NCBI GenBank assembly: GCA_965205165.1
Contig: OZ242037.1
Location: 2,232,001 to 2,296,000 of the forward strand
Source: CBDESM01 sp965205165
GTDB taxonomy: Bacteria; Chloroflexota; Dehalococcoidia; Bin125
Length of the DNA: 64,000 nt
Reading direction: 5' to 3'
A program made the position numbers and the translations under genes. Under the pieces are notes generated by a model, which saw nothing but the letters and a program-made list of their open reading frames with translations, was not told where the DNA came from and made no database searches. Below, one piece after another: positions 7,320 to 18,800 of this stretch. Every line of letters begins with the position of its first letter. Position 1 is the first letter of the stretch.

Positions 7320-8576
7320 ATGCCAGGTCCCGCATCCAAGTCCGCCGCCATCGTCGGCGCCGCCGAAGCCGACGAAATCGGCTACCCGACCACCCCCAAG
7401 ACCTCGCTCGTCCTCCACATGGAGGCGATCAAGAACGTCTGCGACCAGACCGGCATCCCGATCAAGGCGATCGACGGCATCTTCTCCGCCGGCTGGTCCC
7501 CCCAGATCGCCGAATACCTCGGCCTGCACCCCAAGTACATCGACACCACCGCCGTCGGCGGCTGCTCCTTCGAAATGCACGTCCACCACGCACTCGCCGC
7601 CATCCACGCCGGCGTGATCGACGTCGCCCTCGTCTCCCACGGCGAAATGGGCTTCAACGCCCGCAACACCCGCGGACGCGGCACCGGCCGCCCAGGCGGC
7701 GCCGGCGACCCCTGGGACCCCTCCGTCGAGCACACCGTCGCCTACGGCATGGGCGGCGCTCCGACCAACTACTCCCACGCCATGAACCGCCACATGCACC
7801 GCTACGGCACCACCCAGGAGGACTTCGCCGAAATCGCCGTCGTCACCCGCCAGTGGGCCACCCTCAACCCCAAGGCGGTCATGTACAAGAAGACCGCCAA
7901 GGAAGATCTGCCCGAAGGCAGCATGGGCGGCGGCAAGCTCGGCCACCCCTTCGGCGGCCCCATCGAAGTCGCCGACGTGATGAACTCCCGCGTCATCTCC
8001 TGGCCGCTCAAGCTGCTCGACGTCTGCCTCGTCACCGACCACGGCGGCGCAGTTCTCATCGTCAAGAAGGACCTCGCCTACTCCGCCAAGACCAAGCCCG
8101 TCTGGATCGCCGGCGCCGGCGAGAACATGTCGCACTGGAACATCATGGAGATGGGCGACTTCACCGCCACCTCCGCCTCCGCCTCTTCCGCCGCCGCCTA
8201 CAAAATGGCCGGCATGGGCCCCGAAGACATGGAAATGGCCATGATCTACGACTCCTTCACCGTCACCGCCGGGATCACCGCCGAAATGCTCGGCCTCGCC
8301 CCGCGCGGCGAAGGCTTCCGGCTCTGGAAGGACGGCCACGCCGCCCCCGGCGGCCGCCTGCCGATCAACACCAACGGCGGCGGCCTCTCCTTCAACCACT
8401 CCGGCATGTACGGCATGCAGCTGCTGGTCGAGGCCTACCGCCAGCTCTCCGGCACCGCCGAAGACGGCGGCATCACCGGCGACCCCGGCAAGCAAACCAC
8501 CGCCCGCTCCTGCATAGTCAACGGCACCGGCGGCTCCCTCTCCACCACCGGCACCCTCATCCTGACCGCCGACTAA
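7320..8576 (+). CDS. Thiolase-superfamily protein (SCP2/lipid-transfer-like acetyl-CoA acetyltransferase)
   Basis: A 418-residue thiolase-fold protein with the nucleophile cysteine C82 in VGGCSFE, the Asn/Gly-rich NTNGGGLS loop in the C-terminal half and HSGMYG near the second active-site loop, where classical thiolases have HPxG. The start at 7320 follows AGGAG by 7 nt. The sequence is of the SCP2-type thiolase subgroup, whose members act in lipid, sterol side-chain or acyl-CoA chemistry, often together with DUF35 proteins such as the preceding gene. The precise reaction is unknown. The stop codon overlaps the stop of the giant minus-strand gene by 3 bp (CTAA). Confidence 0.88.
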   Translation: MPGPASKSAAIVGAAEADEIGYPTTPKTSLVLHMEAIKNVCDQTGIPIKAIDGIFSAGWSPQIAEYLGLHPKYIDTTAVGGCSFEMHVHHALAAIHAGVIDVALVSHGEMGFNARNTRGRGTGRPGGAGDPWDPSVEHTVAYGMGGAPTNYSHAMNRHMHRYGTTQEDFAEIAVVTRQWATLNPKAVMYKKTAKEDLPEGSMGGGKLGHPFGGPIEVADVMNSRVISWPLKLLDVCLVTDHGGAVLIVKKDLAYSAKTKPVWIAGAGENMSHWNIMEMGDFTATSASASSAAAYKMAGMGPEDMEMAMIYDSFTVTAGITAEMLGLAPRGEGFRLWKDGHAAPGGRLPINTNGGGLSFNHSGMYGMQLLVEAYRQLSGTAEDGGITGDPGKQTTARSCIVNGTGGSLSTTGTLILTAD

Positions 8577-11500
8577 GTCCCGCCCCCGCGCAATCGGCCG
8601 GGCTGAGACTTGGCGCCAGCGGTCTCGCAAGATGCCGCGGCGCTCTCTGGCTGCGGCGTCTCTGCTCTTGGCGGGAATGGGGTGCGGTTTTGGATGCAGA
8701 GGGCGAGTTCGCCCATGGGGTTGCCGCTGGCATCGCGCAGGGCTCGCTCGCCTGGGGGCGAGTACTTGAGCGTTACCGGTTCGCCGGCTGCCACTGACTC
8801 GGCGAGGTGCAGTTCGAGGCTCCAGTCGTCGCGGCTGGGGCGGACGCGTTCGACCGCGATCTCCCGCCCATCCGCTTCCACCGCGAATCCCTGCATGTTG
8901 TTCACTCGTCGCATGCGCTGGTTGAACTCGATCCTGACCAGCGCGCCGCGTGCGGATGCTCGGACGATTTCCGGGGGCCGTTCGGTGAGGTTGCGGGCCA
9001 TCAGGGTGAATGTTGGGGTGCGATATCCTTCCACATCCGCGATCTTTGTCCGGTAGGGCAGGTTCGAGACGTAGGTGACGAATACATCTTCGCGGTCGCT
9101 GAGGCCGGGTTCGGAGAGGTCCAAGCCCAGCATCCACTCGCCGGCGAAATACACCTGCTCGACCTCGATGCGCTCGCGGGTGCTGATCAGCCAGACCGTC
9201 CGCGGCGGCTTGCGCGACATGTCGAGCGGCTGGTCGAACTCGATCAGGATCGTCCGTTCCACTCCGATCACCGCGATTGGACGCGGCCCCTCGGTGGCAT
9301 TCACCAACTGCAATCGCCGGAACGCGTCGACTGCCAGTCCCGACGGCTCGCGCAATCTGCCGCTCAGCGGCGTGAAGCTGAGCCGCACGCTCCGATCCCA
9401 CTGCGGCGCCCGGGCGAGCTCCAGGGTGAGCACCTTGCCGCGGACGCCGATGACGCGCAGTACGCTGGTTCCGCCGGTGATTGAGAACTCGCTCGCCCGC
9501 GGTGCGCTGCCCTCATCAAGCGCCTGGTCGAAGATGATCGTCGCGATCCGCCCCCGCACTCTGGCCGAAACGACCCGCGGCGGGGAATCGACCAGATTCG
9601 CCGCGGAGCGACGGAACGATGCTGCCGGGTTGTTGTCGTCGTCTTTGATCCTAGCAGTACCCTGTCCCGAATAAGCAACAGTGATCCGATCGCCTTCCCA
9701 GATCGGATCACTGATAACCAAGTCGAGGACGATCCGATCTTCGGATTGCTCGATCCGTTCGATAGGTCGCAGCGAGCCGTTGACCGAGATCGAAAAGGCA
9801 GACCGGAGATCGCCACTGGTACCATCGATCTGGACCGTTTGATCGAACGTCACCGAAACTTTTCGTTCAGCTGCGCTCGCCGCAATGACGGCTGGGACGG
9901 TATCAGTATCATTTGCCGCCTTCACGATGAAGGACGGGACTGAAACCGCCGCTCCGGTGGAGGCAGTCGCGCCGAGCCCACCGGCACGCGCCGTATAGGT
10001 CACTTGAACGTCAATTTCTTCGCCCTCCCGGACGGCAGTGCCCAAAGTCAGCTGAATCATTTTTCCGCTCCCACTCGCCCCGGTGACCGCATGGGAGCGT
10101 TCATTGGAAGCCACTGAAAAATCAGCGGCCCGCACCGCGCCCGAAAGCGTCTCTCCGAAGGTGAGCGTCATGGATGTTCCATCCACGGTCGCGGAAGCCG
10201 ACAGGTTCAGCAGCGGCTGGAATGCTGGATCGGTGGAGGGAGCGGCATTTGGCAGAGTCGAACGATCCGTGATCCCGCCAGCGGTACTTTGATAGCAGAA
10301 CTTGATCTTCTTTGAGGGTTCGAGAGGCTCGGCGAGATTGATCTGCAAATGCGAGAGATCGCCACCACCTCCGGAAACATCACCCCGCTGTGGCGGTATA
10401 ATCAGATCTGAAACCTTCAGCTCTTCCCCTGCAGTATGGGCGAAGATCGCCAAGCCGCGGCAGCCAGTTGCCGGCTGGTCGCTCTCCTGCTGTAGGGGCA
10501 GCATGTTGGGAATCGTCAAGGCTTGGTCGAAGACGAGCGTGATGCCGTCATTGGTCGCGTAGCCGTATTCGAAGATCGGCCCGGCATCGGTCTGGTTCGT
10601 TATCGTTGCGGTGAACGACGCCACTTCGTTTCCGGTGCCGTCGGCCAGGCCGTTCGAGGCGGGCTTGGCATAGCTGACCGTGACATTGCGGTTTCCTTCG
10701 CGCAGATCGTTCTTGAGCGTGAGCAGCACCTCGCGGTTGTTTTCAGTACTGAGCGCGACGCTCGACAGCGGGCTCCCGTCGGCTGATGAGCGCAGGCCGC
10801 GCAGGGTGAACTGGGCAACTCGGGGCCGCCTGGCGGTGTGCAGTGGCTGGTCGAATCTCAACGTAATTGTCGCCTGATTACCGATGACGCTGACCAGCAC
10901 CGGCGCGGTATCGGTCGCGTTGGCGACGGCGCTCGAGAAGTTGGCCACGGCGTTGCCGGTACCGTCCCGCAGCCCGTTCGCGTCCGGCACGGTGTACGAA
11001 ATCATGACGCTCGCATCCAACTCGTGAACTGCCGGCGAGACGGTGAGCGTTACGGTATCGCCGGAGATGACCAGGCTCGCAACGGCTGCGCTGGTCCCGC
11101 TGAGCGCAAAACTTGATGCCGGCGTCGCGGTCGCCGCGAGCGGCTGGTCGAACTGCAGCGTGACTGTCGTTCCATCGGCGCTCGCGCTCGCGAGCACCGG
11201 CGTGGTGTCCGTTTGATTATCCAAAGCGTAGTTCGTGAATGTCGCCCGGTTCCGTTCCGGGTCCCGCAGATCGTTCGAGTTCCGATCCGAAAGCGGCCTC
11301 GTATACGATAGTTTCACCGAATCGGTTTCATGCACCGCCTGATCCAACACGAGGGTAAGCCGTCCCCTGCCGCTCACATTCGATACCGAGCCGCTGGATG
11401 CCGTCGCCGTCGTCCCGCTGAGTATGAAGTGGGCGATGATCACCGCCGAGACCACCTCCAAGTCCTGGTCGAAACCGACGACCACGCGATCCCCGTTGAC

Positions 11501-14500
11501 CGTTGCCGAGCTGATGGCGGGCGCCGTATCCGTTTCGTTTGCCACTGAGAGCGGACCGAAGGCGGGGACATCGTTGCCTTCCGGGTCGCGCAGGTTCTTC
11601 GTCGCGGTTTGCGAGGTTGAATACTTGACGGTGACGGAATCCGTCTCGTGGATCGCCGGGTTGAGCGCCAGCACGACCGAGCCGGGCGCGATCAGGCCGC
11701 TGTGGTCGATGCTCGCCGATTGCACTTGGGCGGCAGTCCCAGCGAGCGTAAATTGAGCGGCGTTCGGCACGCGATTTGGATCAAGCACTTGATCGAACCC
11801 GATCGTCAGCGTCGCCCCGTTGGCGGTCCGCTCGATCACGGTCGGCGTCGTATCTGTCTGATTATCAACGGCAATCGAAAACGACGGCAGCGCGCCGGCG
11901 CTGCTTTTGAGCGGGTGATCGGACGCCTCCGCGGTATCGTACTCGAGCGACACGGCCGTATCCTCCACGACCGCCTCGGAGAGCGCCAGCACCACCTTCT
12001 TCCCGGTCGCCTTGGCCGACGCCACCGTATAGCGCGGGGTGAGCACGAACGCTCCGGCATCCAGCATGGAATCAGCCGTCAGGTTGCCGTTGAAGCTGAT
12101 CGTGATCGCCGATCCGTCCGCGACGGCGGCGGTCGCGGACGGGATCGTGCGATTGGCCGCCGCGAGATTGGAGAAGGAAGCGACGTTGAGTTGCGAGCTG
12201 TCGCGCAACGGATTCATCGCCGGCTTTGCATACGACGCTTTCACCGCGGCAGTTGGAGCGGCGGTTGACGTGATGGTCAACGTGACGGTTGAAGCGCTGA
12301 CGGCGACGGCTGACACCGCTGCGGCCGTACCGTCGAACGATATGGAGAACGCGCTGCTGGCGGGGACGGAATTGCCGTCCAAAGCCTGATCGAAGGTCAA
12401 AGTCAATGTCGTGCCGCTGATGACCGCGGAGCTGACGACGGGTGCCGTATCAGTTCGGTTGTCAATTGACATGTTGAATGACGCGACTGGAAGCCCACCC
12501 TGATCCGCATCTGCGAACCTCGCTTGCCCAGTAGCTGGAACGCTGTAGGCCACGGACGCCGTCGCGCCTTCGGCGAGCGCTGGCGACAGCGACAGCGTCG
12601 CCGTAGCGCCGGAGACCGAAACGGCCGTAACTGCCGGCGCTCCCGTGATGGCGAAGGCGGAAACCGCTGGCTTGCCGTTGGCTGTTTCCAGCAGCGCCTC
12701 GCTGAACGTCAAGGTCAGTGCGGTACCCGCGGTATTGCTGATCGCCGAACTGAGCGCCGGCGCCATGTCGGTATTGTTGGTTACAGTCAGGTCGAACGCG
12801 GCTACGTCGCGGCCGTCGGCCGCCTTGATTCGGTCGGCGGCGGTCGTCGGCAACGTATAGGCAACGCGGATCGCCTCGCCGTCCGCCAGCGCCGAGGCGA
12901 GGCTGATGGAGACCGCGCTGCCCGATGCGGACGCGCTGCTGATCGTCTTCGCCGGAGTGAACGTGAACGCGGTCTTGGGCAGGGCCGAGTTGGCCGTGAG
13001 GGTGTCGCTGAACGCAATCGTCACCGAACTGCCCGACCCGCTGATGGACGAAACGACCGGAAGCGGCCTCGGCGTTTGATTCGCTGCCGCGATGGGCCCG
13101 AATGCCGCGACTTGGTTATTGGTCGCATCCCGCAGTGCATTGGCGGAAGGCGGCGCATACTGCACCGTCACAGCATCGGAGTGGATAACGGCTGTCGCGA
13201 GGGTCAGCGTCGCGACCTTGCCGGACAAGGCGACGTTGGAGACGCTCCGGGCGCTGCCCCCGACCGAAACGGTGAAGGCGGAGGCCGCCGGCGTGGAGGC
13301 GGCATCAAGCGCTTGGTCGAACGTGATGGCGAGCGCAGCGCCGTTGACCGCAGCTGAGCTGACGACCGGTGCCGTATCGGTTCTGTTAGTGACCGTATAG
13401 GTGCCGGTCGCTACGGGAAGATTGCCTTGGTCGGCATCTTTGAGTCGCGCTTCGGTCGCCGCGGGTCGGGTATATTTGACCGTCACCGCCGCGCCTTCGA
13501 CCAGCGCTGGTGAAACGGTCAAAGTAACCGCGCTCCCCGAAACCGCGACCGCGGTCGCGGCCGGAGCTCCGCTGACGGTGAACGCCGATTTATCCGGGAT
13601 GTCCGCGGCCGCGGTCGACAAGGCTTCATTGTACGTGAGGACGATCGATGTTCCGGCGATGTTCGATTGAGCACTGGCCAGCGTAGGGGCGTCATCGGTG
13701 AGATTCGAGACGGATGAATTGAATGCTGCTATCGCCCTGCCGTCCGCCGACTGGATGGCGGCGGCTGCCATGCTCGGCGGTGCGTAGGAAACCGACAGCG
13801 ACGCGCCGTCGGCGACCGCCGTTCCGAGCGTGATGGCGACGGTGCTGCCTGACGCGCTCGCGGCGGAGGCCGAATTCGCGGGCGTGAACGAGAATGCGGA
13901 TGCGGCGAGGGACGCGTTCGCCTTCAATGCGCCGCTGAATGTGATCGCCAGCGCCGTTCGGTTCACGGAAGCCGACGACGGCACGGGAATCGGGACGGGC
14001 GTATTGTTCGTCGCCGAGCGTGCTGCGAACGCAGCTGCGTTGTTGCCAGTTCCGTCTGCAAGAGGATTCGATGCCGGGACTGTATAGGCGACAGTGACGA
14101 CATCGGAATGGATCACCGGAGACGCGAGCGTGAGCGTAACGGCTTGAGCGGCGATCGCGACCATGCTCACCGTTCGTGCGGATCCGTTGACTGAAACGCT
14201 GAACGCGGATGCAGCGGGCGTGGATGCCGCCTTGAGATTTTGGTCGAACGTGATCACGAGCGTCGTGCCGTTGACGCTGATGCCGGACACGGCAGGCGCG
14301 GTATCCGTGTTGTTCGTAACCGTGGAGGTGAAGTTCGCGAGCTTGCGGCCATCGGCCGCTTCCAAAGCGGTGGCGGTAGCTGCAGGCTGGCTATAGGAAA
14401 CCGATAGTGCCGCACCTTCCGCTATCGCCGTCCCGAGCGTGATCGTGACCGTTTTCCCGCTGGCGACCGCGGAAGATATGACCTTTGACGGGGTGAACGC

Positions 14501-15697
14501 GAACGCGGCGGTCGCCAAGGCGGAAGCCGCCTTGAGATTGCCGCTGAACGTGAGCGTCACGGTCGCGCCGTCCACGCCGGCCGTTGACAGCGTCGGCAGC
14601 GCGGAGCTGAGCGTGAACGGGTGGGGGTCGATCAGTCCGAGTTTGCGATCCGAATCAGATGCGTCATGAAGAGAGGCCGATGCGTTCGGCACGGCTTGAT
14701 ACAGGAGCCATAGCTTGACTCCGTCCTGGATAGTGCCGGCTGGGAATGAGAGCGTCAAGTTGCGGGAGGCGATCGCATAGCTGGTCGCGTCGGTGCAGCC
14801 GGACGCTTGGCCGGCCGTCGCCGACCAAGACGTGCATGCCTTGAAGTGCGCCGCCGCGGCGGAGGCGGGCGCGGCCAGCGCGGCATCGGTGGTCAAGACC
14901 AATGCATTGCCGTTGCGGGCGATGTTGGTGACGACCGGGCCGGGATCGATGAAACTATTGCCGCTGCTGCTTTTGATGTTGAAGGCGGCGATGTCGCCGC
15001 CGGGCGAGGTCAGCGGATTCGTTGCGGGTTTAGCATAGGTGATGTCCGGTTGAACGCCGTTCGGCACCGGCGGCGCGATGCGCAGGCCGACATGGTCGCT
15101 GCTCCAATATACGTCGAAAATTTGGGCGGCGTGGCCGCTGATCGTGAAGGCCGAGGCGGCGGGCAGCTGGGTCGTGGTGATGTCCCGATCGAAGTATATC
15201 TCCGCGACGTACCCGTTCACGTTGGCGTGCGAGAACGCGGCGGCGGGAGGCGTGAGCGTTAATTCACCGGTTGCCGACCAAGTCGCACCGTTGGTAGACA
15301 TTAGTGCATTGCCATTGCATGTGCCGACATCGTTGCACGGAAAGACTCGCGCCCGGCTTCCCGCGGGGAGGCTGGTTTGCAGGGTCAACGTGACCGTGGA
15401 CCCGGATACGGCGACGGAGGCGATGGGGACCGGAGCGTCGCTCCAAACTCCCGTGGCGGTATATTCATAGACGGCGAACACTGATGCGTTCGGGAGCGGC
15501 GTTGCTTGGATCGGCGCGGAGAAGGTGAGCGTGACTTTCTCCGGCGTCCAGCTTCCGGACGTGAAGGTGATCGTCGCCGTTTGAGCCGCGACAGCGGTGA
15601 TGAGCATGGTCGCGGCGGCGACCAGCAGCGCCGCGGCCGCGAGCCGGAACAGCAGGCCGGCGGAGGAACCGGAGGAGTCCGGTTGCGGTTTCGTCAT
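8573..15697 (-). CDS. Giant secreted SWM-repeat (SwmB-like) protein, 2,374 residues
   Basis: The N-terminus has a long Ala/Leu signal segment over about residues 14-39 ending AVAAQ, so the protein is exported. The rest is about 22 tandem beta-sandwich repeats of roughly 100 residues, recognisable as SWM/SwmB-type repeats by a strand like L-x-I-T-F-D-Q-A-L near the start, a strand V-T-L-T-L, a strand V-x-V-x-Y-x-x-P, and a linker such as N-x-T-D-T-A-P-V-V. SwmB is a cell-surface protein required for non-flagellar swimming in Synechococcus, but here motility is only one possibility; adhesion or surface layer are others. Some repeats are grouped in higher-order triplets. No LPXTG, membrane anchor or beta-barrel is seen at the C-terminus (rich in Pro/Arg/Gly). 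It lies 103 bp downstream of the larger giant gene, so both may be one transcript. The ribosome site is weak. Confidence 0.88.
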   Translation of the reverse strand: MTKPQPDSSGSSAGLLFRLAAAALLVAAATMLITAVAAQTATITFTSGSWTPEKVTLTFSAPIQATPLPNASVFAVYEYTATGVWSDAPVPIASVAVSGSTVTLTLQTSLPAGSRARVFPCNDVGTCNGNALMSTNGATWSATGELTLTPPAAAFSHANVNGYVAEIYFDRDITTTQLPAASAFTISGHAAQIFDVYWSSDHVGLRIAPPVPNGVQPDITYAKPATNPLTSPGGDIAAFNIKSSSGNSFIDPGPVVTNIARNGNALVLTTDAALAAPASAAAAHFKACTSWSATAGQASGCTDATSYAIASRNLTLSFPAGTIQDGVKLWLLYQAVPNASASLHDASDSDRKLGLIDPHPFTLSSALPTLSTAGVDGATVTLTFSGNLKAASALATAAFAFTPSKVISSAVASGKTVTITLGTAIAEGAALSVSYSQPAATATALEAADGRKLANFTSTVTNNTDTAPAVSGISVNGTTLVITFDQNLKAASTPAASAFSVSVNGSARTVSMVAIAAQAVTLTLASPVIHSDVVTVAYTVPASNPLADGTGNNAAAFAARSATNNTPVPIPVPSSASVNRTALAITFSGALKANASLAASAFSFTPANSASAASASGSTVAITLGTAVADGASLSVSYAPPSMAAAAIQSADGRAIAAFNSSVSNLTDDAPTLASAQSNIAGTSIVLTYNEALSTAAADIPDKSAFTVSGAPAATAVAVSGSAVTLTVSPALVEGAAVTVKYTRPAATEARLKDADQGNLPVATGTYTVTNRTDTAPVVSSAAVNGAALAITFDQALDAASTPAASAFTVSVGGSARSVSNVALSGKVATLTLATAVIHSDAVTVQYAPPSANALRDATNNQVAAFGPIAAANQTPRPLPVVSSISGSGSSVTIAFSDTLTANSALPKTAFTFTPAKTISSASASGSAVSISLASALADGEAIRVAYTLPTTAADRIKAADGRDVAAFDLTVTNNTDMAPALSSAISNTAGTALTLTFSEALLETANGKPAVSAFAITGAPAVTAVSVSGATATLSLSPALAEGATASVAYSVPATGQARFADADQGGLPVASFNMSIDNRTDTAPVVSSAVISGTTLTLTFDQALDGNSVPASSAFSISFDGTAAAVSAVAVSASTVTLTITSTAAPTAAVKASYAKPAMNPLRDSSQLNVASFSNLAAANRTIPSATAAVADGSAITISFNGNLTADSMLDAGAFVLTPRYTVASAKATGKKVVLALSEAVVEDTAVSLEYDTAEASDHPLKSSAGALPSFSIAVDNQTDTTPTVIERTANGATLTIGFDQVLDPNRVPNAAQFTLAGTAAQVQSASIDHSGLIAPGSVVLALNPAIHETDSVTVKYSTSQTATKNLRDPEGNDVPAFGPLSVANETDTAPAISSATVNGDRVVVGFDQDLEVVSAVIIAHFILSGTTATASSGSVSNVSGRGRLTLVLDQAVHETDSVKLSYTRPLSDRNSNDLRDPERNRATFTNYALDNQTDTTPVLASASADGTTVTLQFDQPLAATATPASSFALSGTSAAVASLVISGDTVTLTVSPAVHELDASVMISYTVPDANGLRDGTGNAVANFSSAVANATDTAPVLVSVIGNQATITLRFDQPLHTARRPRVAQFTLRGLRSSADGSPLSSVALSTENNREVLLTLKNDLREGNRNVTVSYAKPASNGLADGTGNEVASFTATITNQTDAGPIFEYGYATNDGITLVFDQALTIPNMLPLQQESDQPATGCRGLAIFAHTAGEELKVSDLIIPPQRGDVSGGGGDLSHLQINLAEPLEPSKKIKFCYQSTAGGITDRSTLPNAAPSTDPAFQPLLNLSASATVDGTSMTLTFGETLSGAVRAADFSVASNERSHAVTGASGSGKMIQLTLGTAVREGEEIDVQVTYTARAGGLGATASTGAAVSVPSFIVKAANDTDTVPAVIAASAAERKVSVTFDQTVQIDGTSGDLRSAFSISVNGSLRPIERIEQSEDRIVLDLVISDPIWEGDRITVAYSGQGTARIKDDDNNPAASFRRSAANLVDSPPRVVSARVRGRIATIIFDQALDEGSAPRASEFSITGGTSVLRVIGVRGKVLTLELARAPQWDRSVRLSFTPLSGRLREPSGLAVDAFRRLQLVNATEGPRPIAVIGVERTILIEFDQPLDMSRKPPRTVWLISTRERIEVEQVYFAGEWMLGLDLSEPGLSDREDVFVTYVSNLPYRTKIADVEGYRTPTFTLMARNLTERPPEIVRASARGALVRIEFNQRMRRVNNMQGFAVEADGREIAVERVRPSRDDWSLELHLAESVAAGEPVTLKYSPPGERALRDASGNPMGELALCIQNRTPFPPRAETPQPESAAASCETAGAKSQPGRLRGGGT

Positions 15698-15800
15698 GCG
15701 GGGGCCGCGTGCTTCCGGGCAACACTGGGTGCTCGCTCACCGTACCGGCCGCACCGGACTGGGGCAACCTGGATGCGCCCGCGCTCGCACCGCCCGCCGC

Positions 15801-18800
15801 TCAGCGGGCGATGAAGAGGAGGTCTTGCGGGTGGAGGGGGAAGTTTTGGGAGCCTGGGATGGGGTTGCCTTGTTGGTCGGTGGCGTAGCGGATCCAGCGG
15901 CGGCCGTTCCAGAGGAGCAGGGCTTGGGCGCCGGGGAGTTCGTCGAAGAGGTCGGCGGCGGTTGCGGTGGTGGCGTCGGGGGGAGGGGACCAGACGGTGA
16001 GGCCGCTGGCGGTTGAGGGGTCGGCGGGGCGGCCGGCGCCGTCTGCCAGGTGGGCGGCGGGGGAGGCCGGGTCTGAGGGCGGGGTCGGCTGGCCGGGAAG
16101 GGGGGCGTTGCGGGCGTCTATGAGCTGGACGGCGCTGGCCGTGGTGCGGGTGCCGTCTTGGGCGTCGAAGGAGATGATGGCGATGGCTTGGGAGGCGGTG
16201 ACGAAGGTGGCGGTGGCGGCGCCGTCCTTGGTGGTCAGGGAGGCGGTCTGCTCGGCGGTGCTGTCGCTGGGCGGGGTGGCGAGTTGGAGGGGGGAGGGGC
16301 CGTCGGCGGCGGTGGCGCGGACGCGGATTTTGGTGCCGTCGGCGACGGGGTTGCCGTCTGCGTCTGAGGCGTCGACTTGGATGGCGAGGGTGCGGCCGAG
16401 CAGGGGCGGGCCGGCGGGGACGGGGTCGAGCGCGGCGGCGGGGCCGGCGACGCCGAAGGGGGCGGTCAGTTTTTCGCGCAGGCCCGCGTCGACCTCGAGG
16501 CGGTAGCGGCCGGAGGCGAGCGGGGCGGTGGCGGCGGCGGTCGCCGTGATGCGGTACTTGCACTTGGACGCGCCGGTCTCGCAGAGGCGCTCGATCGTCA
16601 GGAAGTTCTGCGAGACCGGGCTGCCGGCGGCGTCGAGCACGCGGGCGGTTGCGGAGGGCAGGGCGGCGGCGTTGCCGGAGGAGTCGCGGGCTTCGATTTC
16701 GAGTTCGATCACGTCGCGGTCGTCGTCGGGGGTGGCGCGGTGGTGGAGCAGGGGCAGTCCGGCGCCGGCGCGCAGGGCGGAGGCGGCGCCGGCGAAGGCG
16801 AGCTCGAGCGCGTCGGTGTAGAGCGACTGCGCACCGCCGGTGGCGGTGACGGCCAGCGAGATGCGGGCGGAGCCTTCGCCGGCGGGCGGGGTGAAGGTGA
16901 TCGGCAGGGCGGCGGGCAGGGCCGGGTTTTCCGCGACTGCCGTGGCGAAGCTCGTGCCGGTGCCGGCGTTGATCGTGCAGCTGCGGGCGGAGCCGGGGCA
17001 GAGGTCGCCTGAGAGCGAGCCGCGGGTGGCGGTGAGGGTGATCGAGGCGATCGCGGCGGCGTCGGCCGCTGCGCCGCCGGCGGCGGTGATGCGGACTTCG
17101 AGGTCAGCGCTGCCGCCGCGCGGGACGGGGCCGCTCTGGCCGGCGGCACGGGCCAGCTCGACCGAGGCGACGGGGGCGGGCTCGCCCACGTCGATTGTTG
17201 CGGTGCGGAAGAGCGGGCCGCCGGCCAGGCGGAAGGCGGCCGCGGTCTCGGCGTAGCGGTCGGCGGGCTGCGTTGCGGCGCCGGTGAAGATGTGGAAGCG
17301 GCGTTCGCGGGTCGGGATCAGGCTGGCGGTGATGCGGACATCCTCGGCGGCGGAGGCGTCGATCGCGATGCTGGGGCGGTTGCCCTCGGCGTCGGTGATC
17401 CAGCAGGCGATGTCGCGCTCGCCGGCGGTCGATGCGCCCTGAGCGGAGGCCAAGCCGCAGCGCATGCTGCTCCAGGTGCCGCCCAGCATCAGGCGCTTGC
17501 TGCCGTCGCCCGCGCCCTCGACGCGCCAGGTCGCGGGGCCGGTGATGGCGAGGTAGGAGTCGGAGATCAGCCAGGCCGCGGCGGTCGACGGCGGGTCGCC
17601 GCCGGGCCGGCGCGAGAGGCCGCCGGCGCAGGCGTCGAGCAGGGTGCCGGCCGCGTCCAGTTCGAGGAAGGAGGGGTCGGGGCGGGCGCAGCCCCAGCCG
17701 CCGCCGACCGCGTCGACCGCGACGGTGAAGCCGGCCGCGACCTCGGCCGTGGCGCCGGCGGCGATCACGCCGTCCGCATCGGTCGGCAGGTAGGCCGAGC
17801 CGACCGGGTTGCCCACCGCGGGGTGGGCGATGGCGAGTTCGCCGACAGCGGCGGCTTCCTCGCCGGCGAAGCGGGCGCGGACCGTGATCGTGGTCGGGCC
17901 GGCGACGCCGAGCGGCAGCGCGTACTCGGCGCGCAGGTTGCCGATCGGGTCGGAAGCGCTTGCGCTGCCGGCGCCGGCGAGCAGCTCGGCGCGGGAGAGC
18001 GAGAGCGCGCAGCCGGACGAGGAGTCGGTGCAGGTTGCGCCGTTGTAAGCGATCGTGCCTTGGCTGATCGTCAGCTCGACCGCCTCGCCCAAGGCCAGCC
18101 CGTTGAAGGTCGCGGACTTGACGCGGCCGGGCAGGGCCGAGCGCGGGGCGGGGGCGGCGGTCGCGCGCGAGTCGGCGCGGCCGATCGCGAACAGCGCGGC
18201 CGGCGCGGCGGCGGCGTAGGCGCTGCCGGGGTCGGACCAGTCGAGGTAGACGCCGGCGGCGCGGCGGCCGGGGCCGGCCACATGCGCGAACTCCAGCGTT
18301 TGCTCGATCATCTCGGGCGGGCTCGCGCCGGCGATCGCGTAGCTCAGCCTCACCGTGCCGGTCGCGCCGGAGGAAGAAGCCGGGACGTAGGCCAGCTCGA
18401 GCGGGCGGATCGGCTCGTTCGCTTCGGCCGCGCCTTGGAAGGCTTGCAGCGCGGCGCTGCTGATCGTGCAGGTGGACGCGTCGCTCTGCGCGGCCGGCTG
18501 GTACACGGGGTGCTCCGCGGCGGACCGCGGGCAGAGCGTTTGGTGGATGATCTCGCCGGTTGTGGTGCTGATCGTGAGCGTGGTGATCTCGTTGTACTGG
18601 ACCAGCTCGTCGCCGTTCGCCGTCGGGGGATTGGCGGGGTGCGCCTCGAGGCCGCGCATCAGCGCCGCCGCGAAGCCGATCGGGGTGCCGCGCTGGACGG
18701 AGGGCGCGGTGCAGGCGGCGAGCGCGGCGTCGCCGCTGCCGGACTCTGCGAGGGTGCAGACGCGCAGGCCGGTGTCGGCGTCGGCGTCCGCGATCAATGG

